DNA of 64,000 nucleotides, from assembly GCF_000425785.1 (NCBI RefSeq), contig NZ_KE384450.1, forward strand, positions 517,873-581,872, read 5' to 3'. This document shows, in pieces, positions 8,773-17,745 of the stretch. The stretch comes from Pseudomonas taiwanensis DSM 21245. Its GTDB lineage: Bacteria > Pseudomonadota > Gammaproteobacteria > Pseudomonadales > Pseudomonadaceae. The number at the start of each line of letters is the position of its first letter. The stretch's first letter is position 1. A program made the position numbers and the translations under genes. The notes beneath the pieces are model-generated. The model was not told where the DNA came from and did no database searches. It worked only from the letters and a program-made list of their open reading frames with translations.

Positions 8773-9429
8773 TCACACGCCAGCTTCGCCTTCGAGCAGC
8801 ATGAACAGGCGGTAGAGCACCACGGTGCTGAACAGTTGCAAGAACCCGCTGAGGCTGTCCATGGCCAGCTTGGCGGCCGGCGAAGGCTCTGCAATGGCCA
8901 TCAGCAGCGTGCCATCGATCAGCCAGATCGGCGCCAGCACGCCCACCACGCAGATCATGATGCGCATGAAATGGCCGGTGGTCATCCGCGCGCTTTCGCG
9001 CATCGCTTGCACCACTGGCAGGCCGCGCAGAACCAGCAGGTACTCGGCGAACACCAGGTTGATCATGATCCACACGCCCGGGAAGATGAACAGCGCCAGG
9101 CCCGCCATGATCAGCAGCGAGCTGATCAGGATCAGCAGCGCCAGTTGCGGCCACAGCTGCACGGCGCGGGCGAACAGGTTGCGCTTGGGGATGTCCTGGC
9201 CGTTGCTGCGGGTGTCCAGGTAGAGGATCAGCGCCGCGCTGTAGAGCGGGTAGAACAGAAGACTGACCAGCATGCCGTAGGCAGGTGAGGCCTGCTCGCC
9301 CATTTGCCGGTACAGCAGTTGAGTCAGCAGGGCTTCGAGCACCACCAGTGGCAGGCACAGCGCAATGATGCTCTGCAAGTGGCGGCGGAAGAAGTACAGG
9401 GAGTCGCGCAGAACGCTCAGCGGATTCAT
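8773..9429 (-). CDS. YciC-like inner-membrane protein
   Basis: A 218-aa polytopic protein resembling the YciC (UPF0259) family. About six hydrophobic segments are visible, among them IIALCLPLVVLEALL near 20-35, the LALLILISSLLIMAGLALF stretch and LFSTVVLYRLFMLL near the C-terminus. The family motif FPGVWIMINLVFAEYLLVL is near the centre, followed by RESARMTTGHF. Function is unknown; related proteins are described only as inner-membrane proteins. It is convergent with hrpB (43-bp gap). Confidence 0.75.
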   Translation of the reverse strand: MNPLSVLRDSLYFFRRHLQSIIALCLPLVVLEALLTQLLYRQMGEQASPAYGMLVSLLFYPLYSAALILYLDTRSNGQDIPKRNLFARAVQLWPQLALLILISSLLIMAGLALFIFPGVWIMINLVFAEYLLVLRGLPVVQAMRESARMTTGHFMRIMICVVGVLAPIWLIDGTLLMAIAEPSPAAKLAMDSLSGFLQLFSTVVLYRLFMLLEGEAGV

Positions 9430-9584
9430 CAGTCAACATCGCATGGCTGTAGAAGCAGGGGCCTTACTTTAGCCCAGAGCGGCCAGTTGCTAAAAAATGT
9501 TTCACCGTCTCGATGATTGAATCCTCTGGTTACGCGCCCCATCTTTGACACATCCGATGTCCTGCTCCCCCATGAGGTAGCTCC

Positions 9585-10328
9585 ATGAACACTGAAGAAC
9601 AAACCCTGATCGACGGCCTGTTCGGTCGCATCAAGCAAGCCGAGGACCCGAGCCAGCCTCGCGATGCCCAGGCCCAGGCGCGCATCGAGGACCACCTGCG
9701 ACAGCAACCGGCCGCGCCTTACTACATGGCCCAGGCCATTCTGGTCCAGGAGGCTGCGATCAAGCGCCTGGACGAGCAGAACAAACAGCTCGAAGCCGAA
9801 CTCAAGCAAGCCCGTGCCCAGCTTGAGGCAACCCGCAGCAGCAACAGCAGCAGCGGTGGTTTCCTGTCCAGCATCTTCGGCGCAGGCACACGCAACCCAG
9901 AGCCGGTTCAGCAACCTCAACGCCCAGCAGCGCCTGCTTCCGGTGGAGGCGGCTGGCGCGAGCCGTCCGCACCTGGGTTCTCCCAGCCCCCTGTGCAGCA
10001 GCCAGGTTTCGGTGCAGCCCCGGCCCGCAGTGGTGCCAGCAGCTTCCTCGGCGGTGCCATGCAGACCGCGGCCGGTGTGGCGGGCGGCGTCTTGCTGGCA
10101 CAGGGCATCAGCAGCCTGTTCAACCATCACTCGCAGCCGGATGAGGTGGTCGAGGTGATCAAGGAAGAACCGGCCCCGGCCAGCGACAACGGTGGTTGGA
10201 ACGACGCTTCCGAGCCTCGGCAGGTCGCCGACAACGGTGGCTGGGGCGCTGATCAGGGGGGGTATGCGGATACCGACTATGGCAGCGATGACGGCGGGTT
10301 CTTCTCCGACGACGACACCTTCGTCTGA
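9585..10328 (+). CDS. DUF2076 family protein
   Basis: A 247-aa protein beginning MNTEEQTLIDGLFGRIKQAE, the hallmark start of DUF2076. A predicted helical/coiled region (about residues 50-85, AIKRLDEQNKQLEAELKQAR) leads to a Ser/Gln/Pro-rich linker. A Gly/Ala hydrophobic patch (AMQTAAGVAGGVLLAQGIS) and a very acidic Gly/Asp/Asn-rich tail follow. Family members are annotated as predicted periplasmic ligand-binding sensors, but no signal peptide is visible here, so location is unclear. It is expressed alone or with the NYN gene 63 bp downstream. Confidence 0.8.
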   Translation: MNTEEQTLIDGLFGRIKQAEDPSQPRDAQAQARIEDHLRQQPAAPYYMAQAILVQEAAIKRLDEQNKQLEAELKQARAQLEATRSSNSSSGGFLSSIFGAGTRNPEPVQQPQRPAAPASGGGGWREPSAPGFSQPPVQQPGFGAAPARSGASSFLGGAMQTAAGVAGGVLLAQGISSLFNHHSQPDEVVEVIKEEPAPASDNGGWNDASEPRQVADNGGWGADQGGYADTDYGSDDGGFFSDDDTFV

Positions 10329-10391
10329 CCGGTCTGGCATACTGGCGGCATTTCAGGGGTGCGTTGCGCCCCTTCCTGCCGAGAGTGAGTC

Positions 10392-10871
10392 GTGAAGAAG
10401 ATCGCGCTGTTCGCCGATGTGCAGAACCTCTACTACACCGTGCGCCAGGCCTACGGTTGCCACTTCAATTACACCGCGCTATGGGCCGATGTGTGTCGCG
10501 AGGGCGAGATCGTCGAAGCTGTGGCGTACGCCATCGACCGTGGCGACACCAAACAACAGCAATTTCAGCAGATCCTGCGCAACCTCGGTTTCGATGTACG
10601 TCTCAAACCCTTCATCCAGCGCAGCGATGGCTCGGCCAAGGGCGACTGGGACGTGGGTATCACCCTGGATGTGATCGATGCCGCCAGCCGTGTCGACCAA
10701 GTGGTGCTGGCCTCAGGCGATGGCGATTTCGACCTGTTGCTCGAGCGCGTGATCCAGCGCCATGGCACCGAGGCGGTGGTCTATGGCGTGCCAGGGCTGA
10801 CCGCGTTGTCGCTGATTCGCGCCGCCAGCCGCTACGTACCTATCGAGGGGCGCCTGTTGCTGCGCCATTGA
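10392..10871 (+). CDS. NYN domain (LabA/DUF88-like) putative ribonuclease
   Basis: A 159-aa single-domain PIN-like nuclease of the NYN family. Acidic residues expected for metal binding are present: D9 (FADVQN), D85/D87/D93 (GDWDVGITLD) and D110/D112/D114 (SGDGDFD). Such proteins probably cleave RNA, but the substrate is not known. The start is GTG at 10392; GAG-rich sequence precedes it. The gene ends 2 bp before the end of the convergent Lrp-type regulator, so the two mRNAs must overlap at their 3' ends. Confidence 0.85.
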   Translation: MKKIALFADVQNLYYTVRQAYGCHFNYTALWADVCREGEIVEAVAYAIDRGDTKQQQFQQILRNLGFDVRLKPFIQRSDGSAKGDWDVGITLDVIDAASRVDQVVLASGDGDFDLLLERVIQRHGTEAVVYGVPGLTALSLIRAASRYVPIEGRLLLRH

Positions 10872-10873
10872 AC

Positions 10874-11332
10874 TCAGCTTTTCTTGCCATTGCTCTGCAG
10901 GTGATCCAGCGGCACCCGCCGTTCCACCGCGCTGGACAGAATGATCGAGGTCTTGCTGAAACCCAGCTGCGAAACGCGGTTGATCAACGCTTCCAGTTCA
11001 AGCATCGAACCCACGGCAGCCTGCATGATCACGCAAGGGTCGCCGGTCACCCGGTGGCACTCGGTCAGCTCGGGTATGCGGGCCAGCTCGTCGTAGCTCT
11101 GTTGATTGCCATGGCTGGCCAGCCGCAATTCGATCACGCACTGTATCGGCAGGCCGATCTTGGCCAGGTTGACCTTGGCCGTGTAGCCAGAGATGACCCC
11201 TGTGGCTTCAAGCTTGGCCACCCTTTCCGCGACCGCCGGCGCCGAAAGATTTACCTGGCGAGCCAGTTGTGCGTAGGTGGCCCGTCCGTTTTCGAGCAGG
11301 GCGGCGAGCAGCATGCGGTCGTATTTGTCCAT
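10874..11332 (-). CDS. Lrp/AsnC family transcriptional regulator
   Basis: A 152-aa regulator with N-terminal helix-turn-helix (MDKYDRMLLAALLENGRATY, then AQLARQVNLSAPAVAERV) and a C-terminal ligand-binding RAM domain (ECHRVTGDPCVIMQAAV). MDKYDR at 11332 is chosen because AGGAA lies upstream and homology starts there; the frame is open 17 codons further. It is divergent from the EamA exporter (151-bp spacer), an arrangement common for Lrp-type regulators controlling an amino-acid or metabolite exporter. Control of that exporter is inference. Confidence 0.88.
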   Translation of the reverse strand: MDKYDRMLLAALLENGRATYAQLARQVNLSAPAVAERVAKLEATGVISGYTAKVNLAKIGLPIQCVIELRLASHGNQQSYDELARIPELTECHRVTGDPCVIMQAAVGSMLELEALINRVSQLGFSKTSIILSSAVERRVPLDHLQSNGKKS

Positions 11333-11483
11333 CTGAGGTTCCTGCTTTGCATTCAACGGCAAAATGGCCGAACAAACGTTCATTGCAAAGTGTAAGGGCG
11401 TGTTAAACGTGTTTTGTAACTTAAGTTTGCACGGAAGCCTTTCTAAACTAAGTCACCCGTAAACGGATTTCGAGTCTTTTTCC

Positions 11484-12404
11484 ATGCCTGCCTCCCGTCG
11501 CCTTCCCTGGTTGCTCATTGGTGCCTTCCTGGCCTTGTATCTGGTCTGGGGTTCCACCTACCTGTTCATCCGCATCGGTGTCGAAACCTGGCCGCCGATG
11601 CTCATGGCCGGGGTGCGATTTTTGATTGCCGGTAGCCTGTTGTATGGCTTCCTGCGCTGGCGTGGGGTGCCGGCACCGAGCTGGACGCAGTGGCGTGCGG
11701 CAGGCGCCATCGGCTTTCTGTTGCTCAGTTGCGGCAATGGCGGTGTGACCCTGGCCGAGCATGCCGGGGTTGCATCGGGTGTGGCGGCCTTGGCGGTCGC
11801 CACCGTGCCCCTCTTCACCTTGCTGTTCGGGCTGCTGTTCGGTCACCGCAACTCGCGGTTGGAGTGGGCGGGGATCGTCCTTGGCCTGGTCGGTATCGGG
11901 CTGCTGAACCTGGGGTCGAACCTGCAAGCCAGCCCCATGGGCGCGGCACTCATCCTGTTCGCGGCGGCGGCCTGGGCGTTCGGCTCGGTGTGGAGCAAAA
12001 AACTGCCCTTGCCCCAGGGCGCGATGGCCAGTGCCGCCGAGATGCTGGTCGGCGGCGCGGTATTGCTGCTGGGCAGTGCCCTGAGCGGCGAGCGCTTGAC
12101 GCAGATGCCCACCGCAGCCGGTTGGGGCGCGCTTGCCTACCTGGTGTTCTTCGGCTCGATCCTGGCCTTCAGTGCCTACATGTACCTGCTCAAGCACGTA
12201 CGTCCGGCGGCAGCGACCAGCTATGCCTATGTCAATCCGGCAGTTGCGGTGTTGCTCGGCATCGTCTTTGCCGGTGAGACCATTGGCGCCGAAGAATGCC
12301 TGGCCATGGCGGTGATCATTGGCGCGGTAGTGCTGATCGGCCTGCCACAGTGGCGCAGGCCGCCGCAGCCCGTGCAGCCGTTGAAAGGCGAAATCTGCAA
12401 GTAG
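11484..12404 (+). CDS. EamA/DMT family exporter, YedA-like
   Basis: A 306-aa drug/metabolite transporter with ten membrane helices in two EamA halves. Markers are LVWGSTYLFIRIGVETWPP near the N-terminus and ATSYAYVNPAVAVLLG in the second half, as in YedA/RhaT-type exporters. The substrate is unknown; family members often export amino acids or their analogues. The divergent Lrp/AsnC regulator (10874-11332) is a plausible controller. The C-terminus ends in a basic cytoplasmic tail (PQWRRPPQPVQPLKG). Confidence 0.85.
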   Translation: MPASRRLPWLLIGAFLALYLVWGSTYLFIRIGVETWPPMLMAGVRFLIAGSLLYGFLRWRGVPAPSWTQWRAAGAIGFLLLSCGNGGVTLAEHAGVASGVAALAVATVPLFTLLFGLLFGHRNSRLEWAGIVLGLVGIGLLNLGSNLQASPMGAALILFAAAAWAFGSVWSKKLPLPQGAMASAAEMLVGGAVLLLGSALSGERLTQMPTAAGWGALAYLVFFGSILAFSAYMYLLKHVRPAAATSYAYVNPAVAVLLGIVFAGETIGAEECLAMAVIIGAVVLIGLPQWRRPPQPVQPLKGEICK

Positions 12405-12460
12405 GGTGGGGTGTTGCGGTAAACTTGCCGCCTTCGCTGAACCCCCCTGACGGTATTGCC

Positions 12461-13792
12461 ATGAATTTCGCCAAACTCGGCCTGATCGAACCCTTGCTGC
12501 GCACGTTGCAGCACCTGGACTACAACACTCCGACCCCAGTCCAGGCCAAGGCCATTCCCGCCGTGCTGGCCGGCCGCGACCTGATGGCCGCGGCCCAGAC
12601 CGGTACCGGCAAGACCGCGGGTTTTGCCCTGCCGGTGTTGCAGCGCCTGGCCCTCGAAGGGGAAAAAGTCGCCAGCAACTCGATCCGAGCGCTGGTGCTG
12701 GTGCCGACCCGTGAACTGGCCGAGCAGGTGCATGCCAATATCCGTGAGTATGCCGAAAACCTGCCGCTGAGCACCTATGCGGTGTATGGCGGTGTCAGCA
12801 TCAACCCGCAGATGATGCGCCTGCGCCGGGGTGTCGACCTGTTGGTGGCAACCCCAGGGCGACTGCTGGACCTGTTCCGTCAGAATGCGGTGAAGTTCGC
12901 ACAAGTGCAGACCCTGGTGCTCGACGAAGCCGACCGAATGCTCGACCTGGGGTTCGCCGAGGAACTGCAGGCGGTGTATGCCGCCTTGCCGCGCAAGCGC
13001 CAGACCCTGCTGTTTTCCGCCACCTTCTCCGACCAGATCCGCATGTTGGCGGGCCTGGCCCTGAACGATCCGCTGAGCATCGAGGTCAGCCCGCGCAACA
13101 CCACGGCTTCGACGGTCAAGCAGTGGCTGGTGCCGGTGGACAAGAAGCGCAAGGCCGACCTGTTCTGCCATCTGCTGCGCAAGCAACGCTGGAAGCAAGT
13201 GCTGGTGTTCGCCAAGACCCGTAACGGTGTCGACCAATTGGTGGAGCGTCTGATGGGCGAGGGCGTGAACGCCGATGGCATTCATGGTGACCGGCCACAA
13301 GCCACGCGCCAGCGTGCGCTGGACAGTTTCAAGGCCCGCGAGATTCAGGTGCTGGTGGCCACCGATGTGGCGGCGCGCGGCCTCGACATCGACGACCTGC
13401 CACTGGTGGTCAACCTGGACCTGCCGATCGTGGCCGAAGACTATGTGCACCGCATCGGCCGCACCGGCCGGGCGGGCAACAAGGGCGAGGCCATTTCGCT
13501 GGTGTGTGCCGACGAAGTGCAACTGCTGGCCAGCATTGAAACCTTGATCCGCCAGACCCTACCGCGTCATGAAGAGCCGGACTTCATCCCCGATCACCGG
13601 GTGCCGATGACCGATGCCAGCGGCCAGGTGATCAAGAAGCCGAAGAAGCCCAAGAAGCCGAAAGAGAACAGCGCCAAGCGTGGGTTGGGACGGTGGATGG
13701 ACAGTGCCGAGTCTGGCGCCTCGGAAGCCCCGGTCAAGGCAGTACGCAAGGTGCCGAGTTTCAACAGTGGGCCGCGTAAGCGTAAGCCTTGA
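12461..13792 (+). CDS. rhlE: DEAD-box RNA helicase, RhlE subfamily
   Basis: A 443-aa ATP-dependent RNA helicase. All motifs are readable: Q motif (YNTPTPVQAKAIP), Walker A AAQTGTGKT, DEAD (LVLDEADRMLDLGF), SAT (LLFSATFS), RGLD (DVAARGLDIDDLP) and HRIGRTGRAG. A Lys/Pro-rich tail (KKPKKPKKPKEN) probably binds RNA non-specifically. RhlE proteins act in ribosome maturation and RNA turnover. The start is set at ATG 12461 by homology (MNFAKLGLIEPLLRTL); the frame is open further upstream. No strong ribosome binding site is present. Paralogues in the genome could share the symbol. Confidence 0.88.
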   Translation: MNFAKLGLIEPLLRTLQHLDYNTPTPVQAKAIPAVLAGRDLMAAAQTGTGKTAGFALPVLQRLALEGEKVASNSIRALVLVPTRELAEQVHANIREYAENLPLSTYAVYGGVSINPQMMRLRRGVDLLVATPGRLLDLFRQNAVKFAQVQTLVLDEADRMLDLGFAEELQAVYAALPRKRQTLLFSATFSDQIRMLAGLALNDPLSIEVSPRNTTASTVKQWLVPVDKKRKADLFCHLLRKQRWKQVLVFAKTRNGVDQLVERLMGEGVNADGIHGDRPQATRQRALDSFKAREIQVLVATDVAARGLDIDDLPLVVNLDLPIVAEDYVHRIGRTGRAGNKGEAISLVCADEVQLLASIETLIRQTLPRHEEPDFIPDHRVPMTDASGQVIKKPKKPKKPKENSAKRGLGRWMDSAESGASEAPVKAVRKVPSFNSGPRKRKP

Positions 13793-13800
13793 GGTGGTCG

Positions 13801-13837
13801 GGGCCGCATTGCGGCCCAATCGCCGGTGAGCCGGCGC
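13801..13837. terminator. Hairpin between convergent genes
   Basis: GGGCCGC (13801-13807) and GCGGCCC (13811-13817) form a tight stem with loop ATT just after the rhlE stop. A second GCCGGT/GCCGGC motif follows. No T-run is present, so this is REP-like or a weak shared terminator. Confidence 0.45.
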
Positions 13838-15088
13838 CTACCGTGCGGGTTTGGGATGGGCCAACCACTGTGCCGCAGCGCGCCCCGCTCGCAGCCCGCT
13901 GGCAAAGCACGCCGTCAACAGGTAGCCCCCGGTCGGGGCCTCCCAGTCCAGCATCTCTCCGGCACAAAACACGCCGGGTAGTTGCTTGATCATCAACCCC
14001 TCATCCAGCCCCTCGAAGCGCACGCCGCCGGCGCTGCTGATCGCTTCATCCAGCGGCCGTGGACGCAGCAACTCGATGGGCAATGCCTTGATCGCCTGTG
14101 CCAACGCTTGTGGGTCGGCAAAGGTGGCCTGGTCGGTCAGTTCGCGCAGCAAGGCGGCTTTCACGCCGTCGAGCCCCAATTGGCTGTGCAAGTGCTTGGC
14201 CATGGAACGCGAGCCTCGTGGCTTGGCCAGGGCAAAAGCGATTTTATCCACAGGCCGGTCGGGCAGCAGGTCGAGTCGCAACGTTGCTCGGCCATCACGG
14301 TTGATCGCCTCGCGAACCGGCGCCGACCAGGCATACACCAGGCTGCCCTCGACACCCTGGGCGGTAAGAATGAATTCGCCCTTGCGCGGCGCACTGCCAG
14401 GCACGCTGAGGGCGATGTTCTTCAGTGGTGCGCCGGCGAACTTGTCCTTGAGCAATGCACTCCAGCCTGCGACTTCAAAGCCACAGTTGCTCGGTTGCAG
14501 CGGCGAGATATCCACACCCCGGGCGGCCAGCAGCGGCTGCCAGCTGCCATCCGAGCCCAGGCGTGCCCAGCTACCACCACCCAACGCCAAGACTACCGCA
14601 CTGGCGCGTACACTCAGTTCGCCCTGTGGATAAGCAATCCGCAGGCTGCCGTCATCGTTCCAGCCCAGCCAGCGATGGCGGGTGTGGATAACCACGCCAC
14701 TGTCGCGCAGGCGCTTGAGCCAGGCACGCAGCAGTGGCGCGGCTTTCATGTCGCGGGGGAAGACACGGCCCGACGTGCCGACGAAGGTCTCGATGCCCAG
14801 GCCGTGGATCCACTGGCGCAAAGCATCGGCATCGAAGTCGTGCAGCAGGGCGTCGACCTCACCCTGGCGTTCGGCGTAGCGCGAAACGAAGGCCGGGTAA
14901 GCCTCGGAATGGGTGATGTTCATGCCACCCACGCCCGCCAGCAGGAACTTGCGACCCACCGAAGGCATGGCGTCGAACACCTCCACGGCGAGGCCGGCCT
15001 GGGCCAGGGCTTCGGCGGCCATCAAGCCAGCGGGGCCGGCGCCAATGACGGCGACCAGGGGAGGGGAGGCAGGGTGTAGATCGGGCAT
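13838..15088 (-). CDS. FAD-dependent oxidoreductase, TIGR03862/YhiN-like
   Basis: A 416-aa flavoprotein of the HI0933/BaiN-like family (TIGR03862, named for aminoacetone oxidase). The N-terminal Rossmann FAD motif is VAVIGAGPAGLMAAEALA, followed by GRKFLLAGVGGMNITHSE, which is typical of the family. The C-terminal FAD segment ends PTGGYLLTACFASGLRAGRAA. The physiological reaction is uncertain. MPDLHPAS at 15088 is preferred: the alternative ATG at 15121 overlaps a good -10 element, TAGAAT (complement of 15120-15125), placing transcription initiation within the longer version. Confidence 0.83.
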   Translation of the reverse strand: MPDLHPASPPLVAVIGAGPAGLMAAEALAQAGLAVEVFDAMPSVGRKFLLAGVGGMNITHSEAYPAFVSRYAERQGEVDALLHDFDADALRQWIHGLGIETFVGTSGRVFPRDMKAAPLLRAWLKRLRDSGVVIHTRHRWLGWNDDGSLRIAYPQGELSVRASAVVLALGGGSWARLGSDGSWQPLLAARGVDISPLQPSNCGFEVAGWSALLKDKFAGAPLKNIALSVPGSAPRKGEFILTAQGVEGSLVYAWSAPVREAINRDGRATLRLDLLPDRPVDKIAFALAKPRGSRSMAKHLHSQLGLDGVKAALLRELTDQATFADPQALAQAIKALPIELLRPRPLDEAISSAGGVRFEGLDEGLMIKQLPGVFCAGEMLDWEAPTGGYLLTACFASGLRAGRAAAQWLAHPKPAR

Positions 15089-15237
15089 GGTGGGGGGCAG
15101 GCTGTGGAAAAGAGCGCGCATTCTACCGCAGGCAGGCCTGTGGCGGCACTGAACAAAAAATGATCAGTACCTTGTACGCCAGGTGTTCAGAGGGCTGCAG
15201 CCGCTTTCCCGCAGGTTATCCACAAGCGGTTCCACAG

Positions 15238-16152
15238 TCATTGTGAACAACCGATGACTTTCGCAGCGCTGTGGTGAAGGATCCCGTGGCGCTTGGCCAG
15301 GGCCAGACGGTCCTTGCTGTAGCCGCCACCGATGACGCCCACCACCGGGATATCGCGGCCCAGGCAATGGCGCAGGACCTGTTCGTCACGCGCAGCCAGG
15401 CCCTCATCGGTCAGTTGCAGGTAACCCAAGGCATCGTCCTTGTGCACATCCACCCCAGCGTCGTACAGCACGAGGTCGGGCTGGTACAGCGGTAACAGGT
15501 AGTTGAGGGCATCGTCCACCACCTTCAGGTACGCAGCGTCGCCCATGCCTCGGGGCAACGGGATGTCCCAGTCGCTTTGCGCCTTGCGGGCCGGGAAGTT
15601 CTGTTCACAGTGCAGCGACACGGTGATGGCATCGGGGGTGTCATGGAGAATGCGCGCGGTGCCGTCGCCCTGATGCACGTCGCAGTCGAAGATCAGGACC
15701 CGGTGCACGCGCCCAGCCTCCAGCAGGTAACGGCTGATCACCGCCAGGTCGTTGAAAATGCAGAAGCCGGCGGGGTGGTCATAGTGGGCATGGTGGGTGC
15801 CGCCGGCCAGGTGACAGGCCACCCCATGGCGCAGCGCCATTTCGGCGGTGAGCAGCGACCCGCCGACGGCGCGCACGGTCCGCCGAGCCAGGGCCTCGCT
15901 CCATGGCAAGCCAAGACGGCGCTGGTCTTCGCGAGACAGTTCGCCACTCATGTAGCGCTCGATGTAGCCCCTGTCATGGGCCAGGGCGAGGACGTCGTTC
16001 GGGCAGATTTCCGGACGCAGCAGCGCCTGGTCGGTGGTCAGTCCGCTGTCGATCAGGTGATCGTGCAACAGGCGGAACTTGTCCATCGGGAAGCGGTGCT
16101 CGGGGGGAAATTCCGGGCTGTAGTCTTCGTGGTAGATCAACGGCAACGGCAT
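15238..16152 (-). CDS. Histone deacetylase family (acetylpolyamine amidohydrolase-like) hydrolase
   Basis: A 304-aa arginase-deacetylase fold hydrolase. Zinc/catalytic elements are visible: GGTHHAHYDHPAGF with His120-His121, the metal motif FDCDVHQGDGT with D156, D158 and H160, LYDAGVDVHKDD later, and GGGYS supplying the catalytic Tyr. It resembles bacterial class of histone-deacetylase-like amidohydrolases; the bacterial substrate is not established and is probably a small acetylated amine or a protein lysine. The start MPLPLIYHEDYSP at 16152 is chosen by homology; the frame is open 10 codons further. Confidence 0.87.
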   Translation of the reverse strand: MPLPLIYHEDYSPEFPPEHRFPMDKFRLLHDHLIDSGLTTDQALLRPEICPNDVLALAHDRGYIERYMSGELSREDQRRLGLPWSEALARRTVRAVGGSLLTAEMALRHGVACHLAGGTHHAHYDHPAGFCIFNDLAVISRYLLEAGRVHRVLIFDCDVHQGDGTARILHDTPDAITVSLHCEQNFPARKAQSDWDIPLPRGMGDAAYLKVVDDALNYLLPLYQPDLVLYDAGVDVHKDDALGYLQLTDEGLAARDEQVLRHCLGRDIPVVGVIGGGYSKDRLALAKRHGILHHSAAKVIGCSQ

Positions 16153-16227
16153 GGCAGGTTCGCATTCAGGGCCAGCGGCCATCTTGCCAGCAGTTGCCGT
16201 GTCGTTGCCAATGCCAGCGTTGCAAGG

Positions 16228-16917
16228 CTACCGCTCGGTCGTGGCCAGTACCCGCTGCCAGTCCGGCGCGTTCATGCGCCCCAGGATCCTTGCCTTGCCG
16301 GTGCTGTCCACCGAAACGAACAGGGCGCTGGCGTATCCGCTGTCACGCTCGCCGCCAGCCACCTTCTGCGCGCGCTGGAAATGGTCGATGCAACCATTGT
16401 GGGTGACCAGCACCAGGTTGTGGCCTGGGCGCTTGCGAGCCAGCGCATCGTCGACGAACGAGCGGTCGCAGCGCTCCAGCCAATCTTCGCTGGGCACGGC
16501 TTGGCCAAGAATGAAATGAGCCGTCTGGCGTGTGCGCAGCTTGGGGCTGCTGAGCATGTCAGCGTTGGCCAGCCCCAGGTGTTGCAAGCCCTGGCCGACG
16601 CGGGTGGCGGCCTCACTGCCGGCCACGGTGATGCCGGTGGGGTCGTCCAGGCACGGGCCGGGGGCGCTGTCGCAGCGTTCGGCATGGCGGACCATGACGA
16701 TCACCGCACCCTCGGCCCAGTCCTGCAGTAGGCCGCTGTCACTTAACTGTTGTTCGTTGCCAAGGTCCACGATATGCGTCCTCGTTGCCAGCCAGGTGCT
16801 CAACGCCGCCAGTATCAGGCACAGGCCGAAGGCGGCACCGAGAAGCGTGCGCAGGCGTCCACTTCGCTTGCGTTGGGTGTGGGCGATAGGGGCTTCCAGT
16901 GTGTTGCTCGACTGCAT
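16228..16917 (-). CDS. Membrane-anchored histidine phosphatase family protein
   Basis: A 229-aa protein with a short basic cytoplasmic N-terminus and one membrane helix (TLLGAAFGLCLILAALSTWL, about residues 24-43). A periplasmic histidine-phosphatase domain follows. The catalytic RHG-type motif reads MVRHAERCD, where the phospho-accepting His follows Arg; the second catalytic His lies in VLVTHNGCID near the C-terminus. The domain is like SixA/Ais-type phosphatases; a role on envelope phosphates such as LPS is possible but unproven. It is followed on the same strand by the deacetylase gene (75-bp gap). Confidence 0.8.
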   Translation of the reverse strand: MQSSNTLEAPIAHTQRKRSGRLRTLLGAAFGLCLILAALSTWLATRTHIVDLGNEQQLSDSGLLQDWAEGAVIVMVRHAERCDSAPGPCLDDPTGITVAGSEAATRVGQGLQHLGLANADMLSSPKLRTRQTAHFILGQAVPSEDWLERCDRSFVDDALARKRPGHNLVLVTHNGCIDHFQRAQKVAGGERDSGYASALFVSVDSTGKARILGRMNAPDWQRVLATTER

Positions 16918-17080
16918 GCGTCACTCCGATGGCATGACCGCGCCAGGCGCGGCGTTGGATGCCGGCATTCTGGAAAGCGTGCTGTCGGGAGGCGGTGAAG
17001 GGGTTGTGAAAATTGCATTCAAGGCGCCCTGGCCGCGCCTACGCTTTAAACTGCAAGACCGTGAAACCGGAGCCTCATCG

Positions 17081-17650
17081 ATGACCCCTATCCTGCATCT
17101 GGAAAGCGCACGTCTGGTGCTGCGTCAATGGCACGACGACGACTTGCGTGAGTTCGCCGCCCTGTGCGCGGACCCGCAGGTGATGCGTTATTTCCCTGCC
17201 CCCATGACGCGCCTGGAAGCGGCAGCCTTGATCGGACGGATCCGTGGTCACTTCAACGAATACGGCTTTGGCCTGTGGGCGCTCGAGCGCAAGGACAGTG
17301 GTGCCTTCATCGGCATGACTGGCCTACTCAACGTCAATTTCGACGCCCCCTTCGCCCCGGCCGTCGAGATAAGCTGGCGCCTGGCGCGGCGGCACTGGGG
17401 GTTGGGTTTCGCCAGCGAGGCGGCCTGGACGTGCCTGCGTTGTGCTTTCGCCCAATTGCGCCTGGATGAAGTGGTGTCGTTCACTACCGAGGGCAACCTG
17501 CCGTCGCAGAAAGTCATGCAGGCCATTGGCATGGTGCAGGACGTTTCTGGCAGTTTCGAACACCCCCGCCTACCCGCAGGTCACCCTTTGCGCCCCCATG
17601 TGCTGTATCGCATCGACCGAGCGCACTGGGAGCAGACCCTGCGCGGCTGA
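17081..17650 (+). CDS. GNAT family N-acetyltransferase, RimJ-like
   Basis: A 189-aa acetyl-CoA-dependent N-acetyltransferase of the RimJ/RimL-like Acetyltransf_3 type. It begins with the typical LESARLVLRQWHDDD strand-helix, with acetyl-CoA-binding core WGLGFASEAAWTCLRCAF near residues 103-120. The motif NLPSQKVMQAIGMV follows near residue 145. The substrate is unknown; relatives acetylate ribosomal protein N-termini, amino acids or antibiotics. ATG 17081 has GGAG 8 bases upstream; a longer open frame upstream overlaps the phosphatase gene and is rejected. Confidence 0.85.
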   Translation: MTPILHLESARLVLRQWHDDDLREFAALCADPQVMRYFPAPMTRLEAAALIGRIRGHFNEYGFGLWALERKDSGAFIGMTGLLNVNFDAPFAPAVEISWRLARRHWGLGFASEAAWTCLRCAFAQLRLDEVVSFTTEGNLPSQKVMQAIGMVQDVSGSFEHPRLPAGHPLRPHVLYRIDRAHWEQTLRG

Positions 17651-17745
17651 ATGGTTGGCCATGCGCGGTGCCGATGACAAACCCTGTATCATTTACCCCG
17701 ATGAGCGCGCCGAAGAGCTGTGATGCCTTGCTAGGAGAACCCCCG